Counted from the first letter of the stretch, positions 11,011 through 20,066 are shown. The stretch is 64,000 bases of DNA from Alphaproteobacteria bacterium (GCA_016125425.1 WGLT01000003.1:62001-126000), one strand, 5' to 3'. The notes: generated from the letters alone by a model not told the origin. A program made the numbers and translations.

Positions 11011-11736
11011 TCAGCTCTTCAGGGACTGGCCGAGCGCGCGCAAAAGCGCCGCGCCGTCGCCCCGCCAGGCGCTGCCATGCATGCAGGCCAGCGTCTTCGG
11101 CGCGGTCGCGGCGAGTCTTGCGATCAAGGCGTCGGTGTCGCGCGTATGCGAGAAATAATCGAGCTGTTTGCGATAAGCCTCGCTGGGACCCAGAATGTCC
11201 GTTTCGACGAGAGGGGCATGCTTGGCGCCAGGCTGCGTAAACAGGTCCCCGCAAAAAAGCGTTTTCGTCAGCTCATCGAATATGAAGCCGCATTCCCATG
11301 CATGCGGCATGTGCGGCGCGTCGATCCAGCGAATACTCCGCCGACCAATCGAAATCGACTCGCCATCGGCCATCGCACGTGGCGCGCGGTCGGCGAGGTC
11401 ATTGATCGACACCATCGCCGCGATCTGGCCGCAGAGCGGGGTTGCTTCAGGCGCAGCCGCCAGCCACTCGTTTAACGAACCGCATTCATCGGCTTCAACA
11501 TGCGAAAACGCGATATGGCGCAAACTTGCGGCGGGCGTCACCGTTTCGACGGCTTCGCGGACAAGCGGAAAGAGGCGACGCGGCCCTGTGTGGAAGAGCA
11601 GCGGTTCATCATCCATGACGAGGTACTGGTTAAAGGAAAAGCCGCCGAGTCCGTCGTCGATCGGGGTCGCTATGCGATAAACGCCGTCGACGATTTCATC
11701 TATTGTCGTGCCGGAGTCGCGGTTGGTGATCGCCAT
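11011..11736 (-). CDS. MBL-fold protein of the flavodiiron/ODP type
   Basis: This 241-residue MBL-fold protein has a ligand set of the flavodiiron (oxygen-binding diiron, ODP) kind rather than the zinc kind: HxExD in FSHVEADECGSL, a His in DAPHMPHAWECG, Asp in FCGDLFTQPG and His in CMHGSAW. The signature implies a non-haem diiron centre that could sense or reduce O2 or NO. There is no C-terminal flavodoxin domain, so it would need an outside electron donor or work as a sensor. The start at ATG 11736 precedes MAITNRDSGTTIDEI. It is co-transcribed with the glyoxalase II-like gene and lies 46 bp from the prs stop. Confidence 0.85.
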   Translation of the reverse strand: MAITNRDSGTTIDEIVDGVYRIATPIDDGLGGFSFNQYLVMDDEPLLFHTGPRRLFPLVREAVETVTPAASLRHIAFSHVEADECGSLNEWLAAAPEATPLCGQIAAMVSINDLADRAPRAMADGESISIGRRSIRWIDAPHMPHAWECGFIFDELTKTLFCGDLFTQPGAKHAPLVETDILGPSEAYRKQLDYFSHTRDTDALIARLAATAPKTLACMHGSAWRGDGAALLRALGQSLKS

Positions 11737-11782
11737 GACACTGCTCCTTCTCGCTTGCCGGATTATCGGCGCAAGGAGTGGG

Positions 11783-12727
11783 CTAGTCAAAAAGACTCGA
11801 CACCGACTCTTCGTTGGAGATGCGCCGGATCGCTTCGGCCAGGAGGTCGGCGACGGACACGGATTCGATCTTGGGGCAAGCCGCGACCGCCGGGCTCGCC
11901 TTGATCGAGTCGGTGACGACGAGCCGCGTCAGGGCTTGCGATTTCGCGATCTTGTCGGCGGCGCCGTTTGACAGGACGCCGTGGGTGACATAGGCGCCCA
12001 CGCTGTTTGCGCCTTGCTTCATCAAAGCCTCGGCGGCGTTTACGAGCGTGCCGCCGGAATCGACGATATCGTCGAAGATGATGCAATCGCGTCCCTTCAC
12101 ATCTCCGATAATGTTCATCACTTCGGACACGCCGGCATGTTCGCGGCGCTTGTCGACGATAGCGAGGGGACGGTCCTCGAGTCGCTTCGCCAGAGAGCGC
12201 GCCCTTACGACGCCCCCGACATCCGGGGAGACAATCATGAGATTGGAGACGTCGCCCTTGTGGATTTCGCGGATGCGGCGCTCAAACACTTTCACCGCAT
12301 AGAGATTGTCGGTCGGAATATCGAAAAAGCCCTGAATCTGACCGGCGTGAAGATCGACAGTGAGCACCCGGTCTGCGCCCGCCGTCGTGATCAGGTTGGC
12401 GACAAGCTTGGCCGAGATCGGCGTTCTCGGCCCGGCTTTTCGATCCTGTCTGGCGTAGCCGAAATAGGGGATGACGGCGGTGATGCGGCTCGCCGAGGCG
12501 CGCGTCAGCGCGTCCATGATGATCAGGAGCTCCATCAGATTGTCGTTCGCGGGCGTCGAGGTCGACTGAATGACGAACACGTCCTCGCCGCGGACATTTT
12601 CCTTGATCTCGACGAAGACTTCGCCGTCTTTGAAGGTCCGGATGTCGGCGGCGGCGATCGGCACGGCGAGTTTGCGGCCAATGGCTTCGCTCAAGGGTCG
12701 GTTCGAATTTCCGGCGATGAGTTTCAT
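11783..12727 (-). CDS. prs: Ribose-phosphate pyrophosphokinase
   Basis: The 314-residue protein has the usual length for class I PRPP synthase. It shows the ATP/Mg region [23 protein letters not shown], the flexible [17 protein letters not shown] loop, [15 protein letters not shown], and the PRPP-binding loop [12 protein letters not shown]. It makes PRPP from ribose 5-phosphate and ATP for nucleotides, His and Trp. An odd 19-bp dyad (12760-12778) lies about 40 bp upstream of its ATG and could be an operator. Confidence 0.97.
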   Translation of the reverse strand: MKLIAGNSNRPLSEAIGRKLAVPIAAADIRTFKDGEVFVEIKENVRGEDVFVIQSTSTPANDNLMELLIIMDALTRASASRITAVIPYFGYARQDRKAGPRTPISAKLVANLITTAGADRVLTVDLHAGQIQGFFDIPTDNLYAVKVFERRIREIHKGDVSNLMIVSPDVGGVVRARSLAKRLEDRPLAIVDKRREHAGVSEVMNIIGDVKGRDCIIFDDIVDSGGTLVNAAEALMKQGANSVGAYVTHGVLSNGAADKIAKSQALTRLVVTDSIKASPAVAACPKIESVSVADLLAEAIRRISNEESVSSLFD

Positions 12728-12759
12728 GGCTGCCCCTTACCCGACGCGGGGGTTTGTGA

Positions 12760-12778
12760 CGCTTTCTTGAAGAAAGCG
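12760..12778. promoter_or_regulatory. 19-bp dyad upstream of prs
   Basis: CGCTTTCTT (12760-12768), a central G, then AAGAAAGCG (12770-12778): perfect 9-bp arms. It lies in the 88-bp space between the pgeF stop and the prs start, centred 42 bp from the prs ATG. An RNA fold would leave a 7-bp stem with a 5-nt loop but no U-tract, so a protein-binding operator is more likely than a terminator. Confidence 0.55.
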
Positions 12779-12815
12779 CAAGCCTTTGCAGCGCACAATC
12801 CGCGCCCTTTTGGGG

Positions 12816-13592
12816 TCAGGCTTGAAGGGCGATCGCCGAAAGATTTCGCCCATAGTCGGGCTCGCCCGCCCGCCGGCTTGCGCGGTAGCTGAAATAGCGC
12901 GTCGTTTCGCCGAGGGTGCAGCGGCCGGTGTCATCGAGCGCCGCGACGCCGGCTTCCGCGAGGCGCCAGCGACCGAACGCCGCGAGATCGAACTGTTTCT
13001 TTTCGGGAATCGCGCCTGCCGCAAAAAATCGCTCCGCTTCCGGATATTTTGCGACGAACGCAGCGACGAGATCCGTCCCGACTTCGAAATTCGGCTGGCG
13101 AAGACACGGACCGAGCGCGGCCGCAATGCGCGCGCGTCTGGCGCCGAGCGCTTCCATCGCGTCGACAGTCGCCTCGATAACGCCTGCAAGCGCGCCCCGC
13201 CATCCGGCGTGCGCGGCGCCGACGACGCCCGCGTCGACATCTGCGAATAGGAACGGCATGCAGTCGGCGGTCAGAACGCCGAGCGCAAGGCCCGGCCTGT
13301 CCGTCACCATCGCGTCGGCTTCCGGCGGCGTCGTTCGCCATGGCTCGCGGACCGTCACGACCGCGGCGGAATGCGCCTGATAGAGCGTGAGCAGGCGCCC
13401 GGATGCGACGCCGAGCGCGCTCGCGCAGCGGGCGCGATTTTCAGCGACATGCTCCGGCTTGTCAGACGATCCGAGTCCCGCATTCAGGCTGGCGAACAGC
13501 CCCTCCGAAACGCCGCCCTCGCGCCCGAAAAAACCATGGCGCAGGCCCGGCCGATCGAGCGACGGGACGGTGAGACAGGGCGGGGCCGTCAT
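12816..13592 (-). CDS. pgeF: Peptidoglycan editing factor PgeF (YfiH/laccase-domain)
   Basis: This 258-residue protein of the Cu-oxidase_4/YfiH family has the diagnostic YQAHSAAVVTV, VLTADCMPFLFAD (with Cys), the His in GAAHAGWRGALAGV, and GPCLRQPNFEV. Once called polyphenol oxidase, YfiH proteins are now linked to removal of mis-incorporated residues in peptidoglycan precursors and to purine nucleoside phosphorolysis. I use ATG 13592; it overlaps the upstream methyltransferase stop by 4 bp. It is the third gene of the coupled chain lgt, MidA-like methyltransferase, pgeF. Confidence 0.93.
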   Translation of the reverse strand: MTAPPCLTVPSLDRPGLRHGFFGREGGVSEGLFASLNAGLGSSDKPEHVAENRARCASALGVASGRLLTLYQAHSAAVVTVREPWRTTPPEADAMVTDRPGLALGVLTADCMPFLFADVDAGVVGAAHAGWRGALAGVIEATVDAMEALGARRARIAAALGPCLRQPNFEVGTDLVAAFVAKYPEAERFFAAGAIPEKKQFDLAAFGRWRLAEAGVAALDDTGRCTLGETTRYFSYRASRRAGEPDYGRNLSAIALQA

Positions 13593-14701
13593 GGCGCATC
13601 GAAGCCGGGCGGCGCAGGCAGGGCCGGCGAGGACAGACACAGCGCCTTGAAGACTTCCCCCATCTCCTCGGCTGCGGCGATGCGATGCGCGCCGCGGATG
13701 ATTTTTTCGACCTCCTCGGCTGGCTTTCCGGAGGCGAGCCGGGCGATGCGGGCCTGAAGACCGAGACGGTCGAGAAAGACGCCTTGCGGCGTCGGGCCCC
13801 AGGCCGCCGCGCCCGCATCGACGCCCGCGCGCGCCAGCGCGTCGAAATCGACATGGGCGGTGATGTCCGCCTTGCCGGGGGAAGCGAGCACCGGCCAGTA
13901 GGCGTGCCGGCGCACAGCCTGCAGCGTGTCGCCGGCTCCTTCGCCGAGATGGCCGTAGTCGATGATCAAGGCGCGCCCGCCCTGTTCGACAAGAGAAACG
14001 GCGATCTCGCGCGCAAGCGAGGCGGCGCTTTCGCAGAGTTCGAAAACGGCGCCGGTTTCGGCGTTCTCCGGAAGGGCGACCCCGGGCAAGGGCGGGGTCT
14101 TTGCGCGCGTGAAGGCGAGCGCGGTTCCGTCTTCATTGAGACCGATCAGGCGTTCGCGCCAGCCGGTCTCGGTCTTTTCGAACTGCCGCACCGGAAGGCA
14201 GTCGAAGAATTCATTGGCGACCAGCAGAAAGGGCGCGGGCGGAATCTCGGAGAACTCGTCCGCCCAAAGAGGCCGCGCCGACAAATCGCGCAGGCGCCGC
14301 TGCTGCTCATGGCGCAGGCGCCCGCTCGTCTCGACGAGGAAAATCGACGCCGCTTTGAGGAAGGCAGGCCTCAGCTGCGCGGCGCGGAGAATGTCGGCCA
14401 TCAACACGCCGCGCCCCGGACCCAGTTCGATCAGGTTGAACGCTTTCGGTTCGCCCATGTCGATCCAGGATTGCACGAGCCACATGCCGATAAGTTCGCC
14501 GAAGATCTGGCTGATCTCCGGCGCCGTCGTGAAGTCGCCCTCCGCGCCGATCGGCGTCGCCGACATGTAATAGCCGTCATGCGGATGGCCGAGCGCGTCG
14601 GCCATATAATCGGCGACGCTGATCGGCCCGTTCGCCTTGATGAGGGCGATAAGCCTTTCTTCGAGCGGCGTTCTTTCCGCGCTGGCCGGGGCCGCCGTCA
14701 T
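13589..14701 (-). CDS. MidA/NDUFAF7-like SAM-dependent methyltransferase
   Basis: The 370-residue protein has the typical DUF185/NDUFAF7 order: N-terminal ISVADYMADALGHPHDGYYM, then GDFTTAPEISQIFGE, and the SAM-binding glycine loop ELGPGRGVLMADILR. The mitochondrial counterpart dimethylates an arginine of complex I subunit NDUFS2; whether this bacterial protein does the same is inferred. Its start overlaps the lgt stop by 4 bp and its stop overlaps the pgeF start by 4 bp, so the three are translationally coupled, an arrangement common in alphaproteobacteria. Confidence 0.92.
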   Translation of the reverse strand: MTAAPASAERTPLEERLIALIKANGPISVADYMADALGHPHDGYYMSATPIGAEGDFTTAPEISQIFGELIGMWLVQSWIDMGEPKAFNLIELGPGRGVLMADILRAAQLRPAFLKAASIFLVETSGRLRHEQQRRLRDLSARPLWADEFSEIPPAPFLLVANEFFDCLPVRQFEKTETGWRERLIGLNEDGTALAFTRAKTPPLPGVALPENAETGAVFELCESAASLAREIAVSLVEQGGRALIIDYGHLGEGAGDTLQAVRRHAYWPVLASPGKADITAHVDFDALARAGVDAGAAAWGPTPQGVFLDRLGLQARIARLASGKPAEEVEKIIRGAHRIAAAEEMGEVFKALCLSSPALPAPPGFDAP

Positions 14702-15618
14702 GAGGACTGCTCTTTCGTCGCCTGCAAGGCTTTGCGGCGCGCCCGCCAGATCAGCCAGGCGCCGAGAGCGAGCATCGGGAAGGACAGGATCATGCCCATG
14801 GTGAGCCCGAGCGGGAAGTGCGGCATCTGGATGTCCGGCATCCTGAAATTTTCAACGAAGATGCGCGCGCAGGAATAGCCGACGAGAAACAGGCCGATCG
14901 TCGCGCCGGGCTTCTTCATCAGTGCGAAGCGGTGAGTGGCGATGCGAATGAGGAGAAAAAGAACGATCCCTTCGAGCGCGGCTTCGTAGAGCTGGCTGGG
15001 ATGGCGAAGCTCGGTCCAGCCGACGATCGCGCCGTGATCGTTCTTGATCGGAAAACTCATCGCCCAGGGACCGTTCCAGGGCCGGCCATAGAGCTCGCCA
15101 TTGATGAAATTGGCGATGCGTCCGAAAAACAGGCCAATCGGCGCAGCGTTGGCGAAGAGATCGCCGAGGCTGAGCGCGCTGACCTTGTTCTTGCGCGAAT
15201 AAAGCCATCCGGCGAGCGTGACGCCGATGAGCCCGCCATGGAACGACATGCCGCCCTGCCAGAGCATCAAAGCGGGCGGAATCCGGATCCAGCCGAACAG
15301 CGTCTTGATGAGTCCGGGCTCCATGCCTGCGCCGAGGCTCGGCCAGGGGGCGATGAGGATCGCCGGGTCGTAGAAAAGCAGATAGCCGATCCGGCCGCCC
15401 GCGATAACGCCGAGCGCGACCCAGAAAATCACATCGTCGAGCTGGGCTTTGGTGATCGGCGCCCTCCCGGCGGGCCAAAGCCGGCTGTTACGCAACAGGC
15501 GCGTGACATACCACCAGCCGACCGCGAGCCCGCCGATATAGGCGAGCGAATACCAGCGGATCGGCAGAGGTCCGAGGTGAATGGCGACCGGATCGATATT
15601 GGGATAGGGCAGGCTCAT
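14698..15618 (-). CDS. lgt: Prolipoprotein diacylglyceryl transferase
   Basis: The 306-residue multi-pass membrane protein has the Lgt signatures LPIRWYSLAYIGG, WQGGMSFHGGLIG, and GRIANFINGELYGRP, plus the C-terminal RIFVENFR-(M)PD segment. It transfers diacylglycerol from phosphatidylglycerol to the lipobox Cys of prolipoproteins, the first step in lipoprotein maturation, and so serves the several lipoproteins encoded here. It is divergent from the UbiK-factor gene and the first gene of the lgt/methyltransferase/pgeF chain. Confidence 0.97.
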   Translation of the reverse strand: MSLPYPNIDPVAIHLGPLPIRWYSLAYIGGLAVGWWYVTRLLRNSRLWPAGRAPITKAQLDDVIFWVALGVIAGGRIGYLLFYDPAILIAPWPSLGAGMEPGLIKTLFGWIRIPPALMLWQGGMSFHGGLIGVTLAGWLYSRKNKVSALSLGDLFANAAPIGLFFGRIANFINGELYGRPWNGPWAMSFPIKNDHGAIVGWTELRHPSQLYEAALEGIVLFLLIRIATHRFALMKKPGATIGLFLVGYSCARIFVENFRMPDIQMPHFPLGLTMGMILSFPMLALGAWLIWRARRKALQATKEQSS

Positions 15619-15729
15619 ACGCGCGTAACTGAAGGGTGGCGGCGGGATGACGGGGGTTTAACGCGATTTCTTGTCGCTGTCGCCTTTTGCGCCGTCGCGG
15701 ATTACACATTGAGCCGGAGGCAGTCTCTC

Positions 15730-15984
15730 ATGCAGACCCAAAGCCCATTTTTCGACGAACTCGCCAAGATAATGACCGAAGCCGCCGGCGCGGCGGACGG
15801 CGTTCGCCGCGAAGCTGAAACAGTATTCCGCAGTCAGTTGCAGCGGCTCGCCGCCGATTTCGAGTTCGTGACGCGCGAGGAGTTCGAGGCGGTCCGGGAC
15901 ATGGCGCGCGCGGCGCGGGAGGAAAACGAGGCCCTGAAGGCGCGTATCGAGGCGCTGGAGGCCGCGATCGGGAAAACTTCGTAA
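15730..15984 (+). CDS. ubiK: Accessory factor UbiK family protein
   Basis: The 84-residue protein begins MQTQSPFFDELAKIMTEAAG, followed by an amphipathic helix and a C-terminal coiled coil EEFEAVRDMARAAREENEALKARIEALE. This is the UbiK/BMFP (YqiC) pattern: an N-terminal membrane-active helix and a trimeric coiled coil. UbiK assists the soluble Ubi complex in aerobic ubiquinone synthesis. The ATG at 15730 follows a GGAGG-like site. It leads a plus-strand group with the YbjN-domain gene and proC, a frequent alphaproteobacterial neighbourhood. Confidence 0.92.
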   Translation: MQTQSPFFDELAKIMTEAAGAADGVRREAETVFRSQLQRLAADFEFVTREEFEAVRDMARAAREENEALKARIEALEAAIGKTS

Positions 15985-16056
15985 TTCGAATCGTTGCGGG
16001 CCCCGCCCGACTCGCCGCCCCATCCGGGCGTGCGAGACCGAAAAGGGGCCCCCTGC

Positions 16057-16560
16057 ATGTCAATCGAGCTCATCCGAGCGCCTGAACCCGCCGCCGACCC
16101 GCTGGACGCTATCGAGGCGATCGCCGACGCCCTGTCCTTCGACGCCGAGCGAATCGATGATGCGGAGCTTCACCTCGCCATGCCCGGCGCGTGGCGCGAC
16201 GCCGGCGTCTGGTTCACCTGGCGGCCGGAATTGTCGACGCTGCAAATGGGCGCGCCGCTCGATCTCAAGGTGCCCGACACGCGCATCGCGGAGGCGAGCC
16301 GGCTGATCGCTCTCGTCAACGAGCGCCTCTGGATCGGTCATTTCGATCTGTGGTCGGATGACCAGACAATCATCTTCCGCAACGCGATCGTGCTGCCCGA
16401 ATCCGGCGTATTGGAACGCGGGCAGGCCCAGCGCCTGATCAGCGGGGCGGCCGAGGCGATCGACCGCTTCTTCCCGGCCTTCAACTATCTTATCTGGGGC
16501 GGCAAGTCGGCCGAAGAGGCGCTTGAAGCGTCGCTGTTCGAGACGGCCGGCAACGCCTGA
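16057..16560 (+). CDS. YbjN domain-containing protein
   Basis: This 167-residue soluble protein has the YbjN fold (PF10722). The core runs from VWFTWRPELSTLQMGAPLDL through SRLIALVNERLWIGHFDLWSDD, with IIFRNAIVLPE and the helix FFPAFNYLIWGGKSAEEAL near the end. This group resembles secretion-chaperone-like folds; alphaproteobacterial members next to ubiK and proC have no firm function. ATG 16057 is used since the preceding in-frame codons are not protein-like. It is 46 bp before proC on the same strand. Confidence 0.88.
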   Translation: MSIELIRAPEPAADPLDAIEAIADALSFDAERIDDAELHLAMPGAWRDAGVWFTWRPELSTLQMGAPLDLKVPDTRIAEASRLIALVNERLWIGHFDLWSDDQTIIFRNAIVLPESGVLERGQAQRLISGAAEAIDRFFPAFNYLIWGGKSAEEALEASLFETAGNA

Positions 16561-16606
16561 CGCGATTTCCCGCGCATTCCGGCCGAAAGCGTCGTAAAAT
16601 GGCGCG

Positions 16607-17422
16607 ATGATGAAAAAGATTTCCGTCGCGCTCGCGGGCGCCGGCTCCATGGGCGGCGCATTGCTGCGGAGCTGGCTCGCGGGCGGCGTTATCGACGCGC
16701 CGGCTTCGGCCGTATTCGACCCGAATCCGGACAAGGCGCTCTCGAAACTGGCGCGAGAGCACAAATTCGCGATCAATCCGGATCCCGCCGACGTCGCCGT
16801 TGACGCGCTCGTTCTCGCGGTGAAGCCGCAGGCGGCGCCGGGGGCGCTGCCGGACTATGCGCCGATCGCGCGCAGCGCGATCGTCGTTTCTGTGATGGCG
16901 GGACGAAGCCTTGCGTCAATCGGGCGCTTGCTCGCCAATCCGCCGCGGATGGCGCGCGCCATGCCTAATCTGCCGGCGAGCATCGGGGCGGGGGTCACCG
17001 GACTTTACGCGCCGCCGACTCTTAACGCCGCAGGGCGCGACATCGTCGACCGGCTGATGGCGGCGGCGGGCGAGACGGTGTGGCTCGATAATGAGACGGC
17101 CATCGATCTCGTGACCGCCGTGTCGGGAAGCGGCCCCGCCTATTTCTTTTTGCTGACCGAAGCGCTCGCCGAAGCCGGCGCCGCAATGGGCCTCGACAAG
17201 GAGGCGGCGCGAAGGCTCGCGCGCGCGACGGCGGTGGGGGCGGGCGCGCTTCTCGACGCCGATCCGCGCACGGCCGCCGAAATCAGAAAGGCCGTGACGT
17301 CGCCGGGCGGGACGACGGAGGCGGCGCTTTCCGTTCTCGACGGCGACAAGAAGGCGCTGCGCGCCCTGGTGCGAGAGGCGGTCTCCGTCGCCGCCGCGCG
17401 CGCCGCCGTGTTGACGGACTGA
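16607..17422 (+). CDS. proC: Pyrroline-5-carboxylate reductase
   Basis: The 271-residue protein has an N-terminal Rossmann motif VALAGAGSMGGALLRSW, AVKPQAAPGALPDY, the ARAMPNLPASIGAGVTGLY stretch, and the C-terminal P5CR signature in SGSGPAYFFLLTEALAEAG and AEIRKAVTSPGGTTEAAL. It reduces pyrroline-5-carboxylate to proline with NAD(P)H. It starts at ATG 16607, or the second ATG three bases on. It is the last gene of the ubiK-ybjN-proC group and converges with the envZ-like kinase. Confidence 0.96.
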   Translation: MMKKISVALAGAGSMGGALLRSWLAGGVIDAPASAVFDPNPDKALSKLAREHKFAINPDPADVAVDALVLAVKPQAAPGALPDYAPIARSAIVVSVMAGRSLASIGRLLANPPRMARAMPNLPASIGAGVTGLYAPPTLNAAGRDIVDRLMAAAGETVWLDNETAIDLVTAVSGSGPAYFFLLTEALAEAGAAMGLDKEAARRLARATAVGAGALLDADPRTAAEIRKAVTSPGGTTEAALSVLDGDKKALRALVREAVSVAAARAAVLTD

Positions 17423-17446
17423 CGGTCCGCGCAGGCGGGCGAAGCC

Positions 17447-18760
17447 TCACGCCGGCAGGCGGATAATCGCTCTCAGCCCGCCTTGCGGCGCCTTGTCGAG
17501 GACCACATCCCCGCCATGGCTGCGCGCCACGTCGCGAACGACCGAAAGGCCGAGGCCGACTCCGCTTCGGTTGAGATTGCGCGCTTCGTCGAGCCGTGTG
17601 AACGGCTTGAACGCCTCGGCGTATTTTTCTTCCGGAATGCCCGGACCGTCGTCGTCGACAATAATTTCGACATTGGCGCCGTCGCGCCTCGTCGAGAGCC
17701 GCACATTGTCGGCGTAGCTGAGGCTGTTGGCGACGAGATTATTGATCGCGCGTTTCAGGGCGCTGCGCCGCGCGGCGATGGAAAGTCCGTCCTCGTCGAG
17801 GTCGAGCGCGATCGTCCGGCCGCTGCGCGCGGTCTCCTCGACGATCTCCTTCAAAAGCGCGCCGACATCGATCGCGCCCGGGTCCTCGCCCGACGCGATG
17901 TCGCGGGCGAAGTTCAGATAGGCCTCGACCATATGCTCCATTTCCTCGACATCGGCGCGCAGCGCTTCGGTGTCGGGGGTCGAAGGCTGGATTGCGAGGG
18001 CGAGCTTGAGCCGCGTCAACGGGGTGCGAAGATCGTGGCTGACGCCGGCGAGCAGGGCGGTCCGCTGGTGGATATGGCGCTTGATGCGCTCGCGCATGGC
18101 GATGAAGGCGAGGCCGGCTTTCCGGACCTCGGTCGCGCCCGAGGGACGGAAGTCCGGCGCGTCGCGTCCGCGTCCGAACGCTTCGGCGGCGTTGGCGAGC
18201 TTCAGGATCGACCGCACCTGATTTCGAAGAAAGATGATCGCAATCCAGCCGAGCAGGACGGTCGTTCCGACCAGCCACAAAACAAATATCGGTCCGGTCG
18301 TCGCGAATACGCGATCCCGCCGCGGCAGAAAGACGAGATAGCCGTCGGGAAGCTGCACGCGAATCTCGACATAGGCGGGCCAGCTTTCCGTATCGAACCA
18401 GTAATCGGTCTTCAGCCGCTCGCCGAGCTGGCGGTCGAGCGTGTTGTTGTAGAGCGCGAAGATCGAGCGCTTGTCCTTCTGCGGGATCGCCTTGCCCGGC
18501 TCGAACCGCACATTGATGTCCATATCCTTGAGCGCGTCGTCTTCGATCTTCGCGCGCTGATCGGGATCCTTGGTCTCCTCGAAAAGGCGGGTCACCAACG
18601 CGATCTGACCGGCGACATTCGCCGACAGGTTCGCGCTGACGAGATCCCAGTGGCGATTGAAAAAGACATAGGTGATGAAGCTCTGCATCAGGAAGATCGG
18701 CAGGATGACGATGACGAGCACCCGCGCGTAGAGACTCTTCGGAAGATACCGCTTCAACAT
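17447..18760 (-). CDS. EnvZ-like sensor histidine kinase
   Basis: The 437-residue protein has an N-terminal helix (YARVLVIVILPIFLMQSFITYVFF), a periplasmic sensor of roughly 130 residues, a second helix (GPIFVLWLVGTTVLLGWIAIIFL), HAMP, then HisKA with the phospho-acceptor in AGVSHDLRTPLTRLKLAL and HATPase_c (NNLVANSLSYA, DDDGPGIP, GVGLGLSVV). It resembles the EnvZ branch of osmosensing kinases; the signal is not shown by sequence. It follows its partner response regulator by 7 bp on the same strand, so the two form a two-component operon. Confidence 0.94.
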   Translation of the reverse strand: MLKRYLPKSLYARVLVIVILPIFLMQSFITYVFFNRHWDLVSANLSANVAGQIALVTRLFEETKDPDQRAKIEDDALKDMDINVRFEPGKAIPQKDKRSIFALYNNTLDRQLGERLKTDYWFDTESWPAYVEIRVQLPDGYLVFLPRRDRVFATTGPIFVLWLVGTTVLLGWIAIIFLRNQVRSILKLANAAEAFGRGRDAPDFRPSGATEVRKAGLAFIAMRERIKRHIHQRTALLAGVSHDLRTPLTRLKLALAIQPSTPDTEALRADVEEMEHMVEAYLNFARDIASGEDPGAIDVGALLKEIVEETARSGRTIALDLDEDGLSIAARRSALKRAINNLVANSLSYADNVRLSTRRDGANVEIIVDDDGPGIPEEKYAEAFKPFTRLDEARNLNRSGVGLGLSVVRDVARSHGGDVVLDKAPQGGLRAIIRLPA

Positions 18761-18767
18761 GGCGGCG

Positions 18768-19466
18768 CTAATCCGGCATGAGGGCGTACCCGACGCCGCG
18801 CACCGTCTGGAGATAAATCGGCGTGCGGGGATCGTCCTCGATCTTCTTTCTTAGCCGCGTGACCTGAACGTCGACCGAGCGCTCCATCACCGCGGACGTC
18901 TGTTCGGCGAGCGCGAAGCGCGATATCGGCTCGCCGGGCTTCTGGGCGAGGGCGCGAAGCAGGGCGAGTTCGCCGGAGGTGAGCTTGATCAATTGTCCGT
19001 CGCGGCGCAGTTCGCCGCGCGCAGGCGAAAAGGAGCAGGCGCCGAAGGTCAGCGTCTGACGCTCGCGCTGCGCGGGACGCGCGCGCCGGAGCAGTCCGGC
19101 GACACGCAGCAGGAGTTCGCGCGGTTCGAAGGGTTTGGAGAGATAATCGTCCGCGCCGCGCTCCAGCCCTTCGATGCGGTCTTCGGGCAGTCCCCGCGCG
19201 GTCAAAAGCAGGATCGGCACATTCGACATCGCCCGGACCTTCTCCGTGAGGTCGAAGCCGGATTCGCCGGGCATCATCACATCGAGAATGAGCAGGTCGA
19301 AATCGACCGAGCCGAGCAGGGCCCGCGCTTCGGCGGCGTTCGAGGCGACCGAGGCGCGATATCCGTTCTCGGCGAGGAAGCGCTTCAGGAGCGTGCGGAT
19401 GCGATCGTCGTCGTCGACGATAAGGATATGCGCCGGTTCTTCGCCGATGCGTTGTGGGTCCGCCAT
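18768..19466 (-). CDS. OmpR-family response regulator
   Basis: The 232-residue protein has an N-terminal REC domain (acidic pair in LIVDDDDRIR, acceptor Asp in LLILDVMMPGESG, Lys in YLSKPFEPREL) and a C-terminal OmpR winged helix (LTSGELALLRALAQKPGEPISR, RSVDVQVTRLRKKIEDDP, YLQTVRGVGYAL). ATG 19466 is chosen because it begins just before the REC fold; the longer frame adds 67 residues of shadow sequence overlapping pgsA. It pairs with the EnvZ-like kinase 7 bp downstream. Targets are unknown. Confidence 0.95.
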   Translation of the reverse strand: MADPQRIGEEPAHILIVDDDDRIRTLLKRFLAENGYRASVASNAAEARALLGSVDFDLLILDVMMPGESGFDLTEKVRAMSNVPILLLTARGLPEDRIEGLERGADDYLSKPFEPRELLLRVAGLLRRARPAQRERQTLTFGACSFSPARGELRRDGQLIKLTSGELALLRALAQKPGEPISRFALAEQTSAVMERSVDVQVTRLRKKIEDDPRTPIYLQTVRGVGYALMPD

Positions 19467-19480
19467 GCCTTCTCCGCCCG

Positions 19481-20035
19481 CTAGCCGCGTTCGTCTCCGA
19501 GAACGCGCGCGGCCCGGGCAGCATAATCCGCGCCGGTCCACAAGGTAAGGAGCGTCGCCGCCCAGAGAAGCCCCGAGCCGAGCGGACGCAGCTGGTCCGA
19601 CACGAATCCGTTCGGGGCCGACAGAAGGAGCGCGCCCGCCGCAGCGAGTTGCGCGAAGGTTTTCCATTTGGCGAGCCGCGTGACCGGCAGCGCGCCGCCC
19701 CGCACAGCGACGGCTTCGCGCAGCCCCGTGACGAGGATCTCCCGGAGAATGATGATCAAGGTCGCGACGACGCCATAGCCCTCGATGAGGCCGTTCCGCG
19801 TCAGCAGAAGAAGCGCCGCGACGATCAACAGCTTGTCCGCGAGCGGATCAAGCGCCGCGCCAAGCGCCGACGCTTCATTCCGCCGGCGCGCGACAAAGCC
19901 GTCGAAGTAGTCGGTCAGCGCGGCGATCGCGAAGATGACGAACGCCGCCTTCATGTTCCAGGAGACATCGGCGAGGAACAGCGCGACGAAGGGGACGATG
20001 AGCAGAATCCGCCCGAGGGTGAGAAGATTGGCCAT
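19481..20035 (-). CDS. pgsA: CDP-diacylglycerol-glycerol-3-phosphate 3-phosphatidyltransferase
   Basis: The 184-residue multi-pass membrane enzyme has the CDP-alcohol phosphotransferase motif D-G-x2-A-R-x8-G-x3-D-x3-D, visible in DYFDGFVARRRNEASALGAALDPLADK. It makes phosphatidylglycerol phosphate, the committed step to PG and cardiolipin, and PG is the donor used by Lgt. It starts at ATG 20035 (MANLLTLGRILLIVPFVA). It lies 31 bp after the DUF2330 gene and 14 bp before the response regulator, all on the minus strand. Confidence 0.95.
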   Translation of the reverse strand: MANLLTLGRILLIVPFVALFLADVSWNMKAAFVIFAIAALTDYFDGFVARRRNEASALGAALDPLADKLLIVAALLLLTRNGLIEGYGVVATLIIILREILVTGLREAVAVRGGALPVTRLAKWKTFAQLAAAGALLLSAPNGFVSDQLRPLGSGLLWAATLLTLWTGADYAARAARVLGDERG

Positions 20036-20066
20036 CAGGCGATTGTACCGCGGTTCGCCCGGCCCG

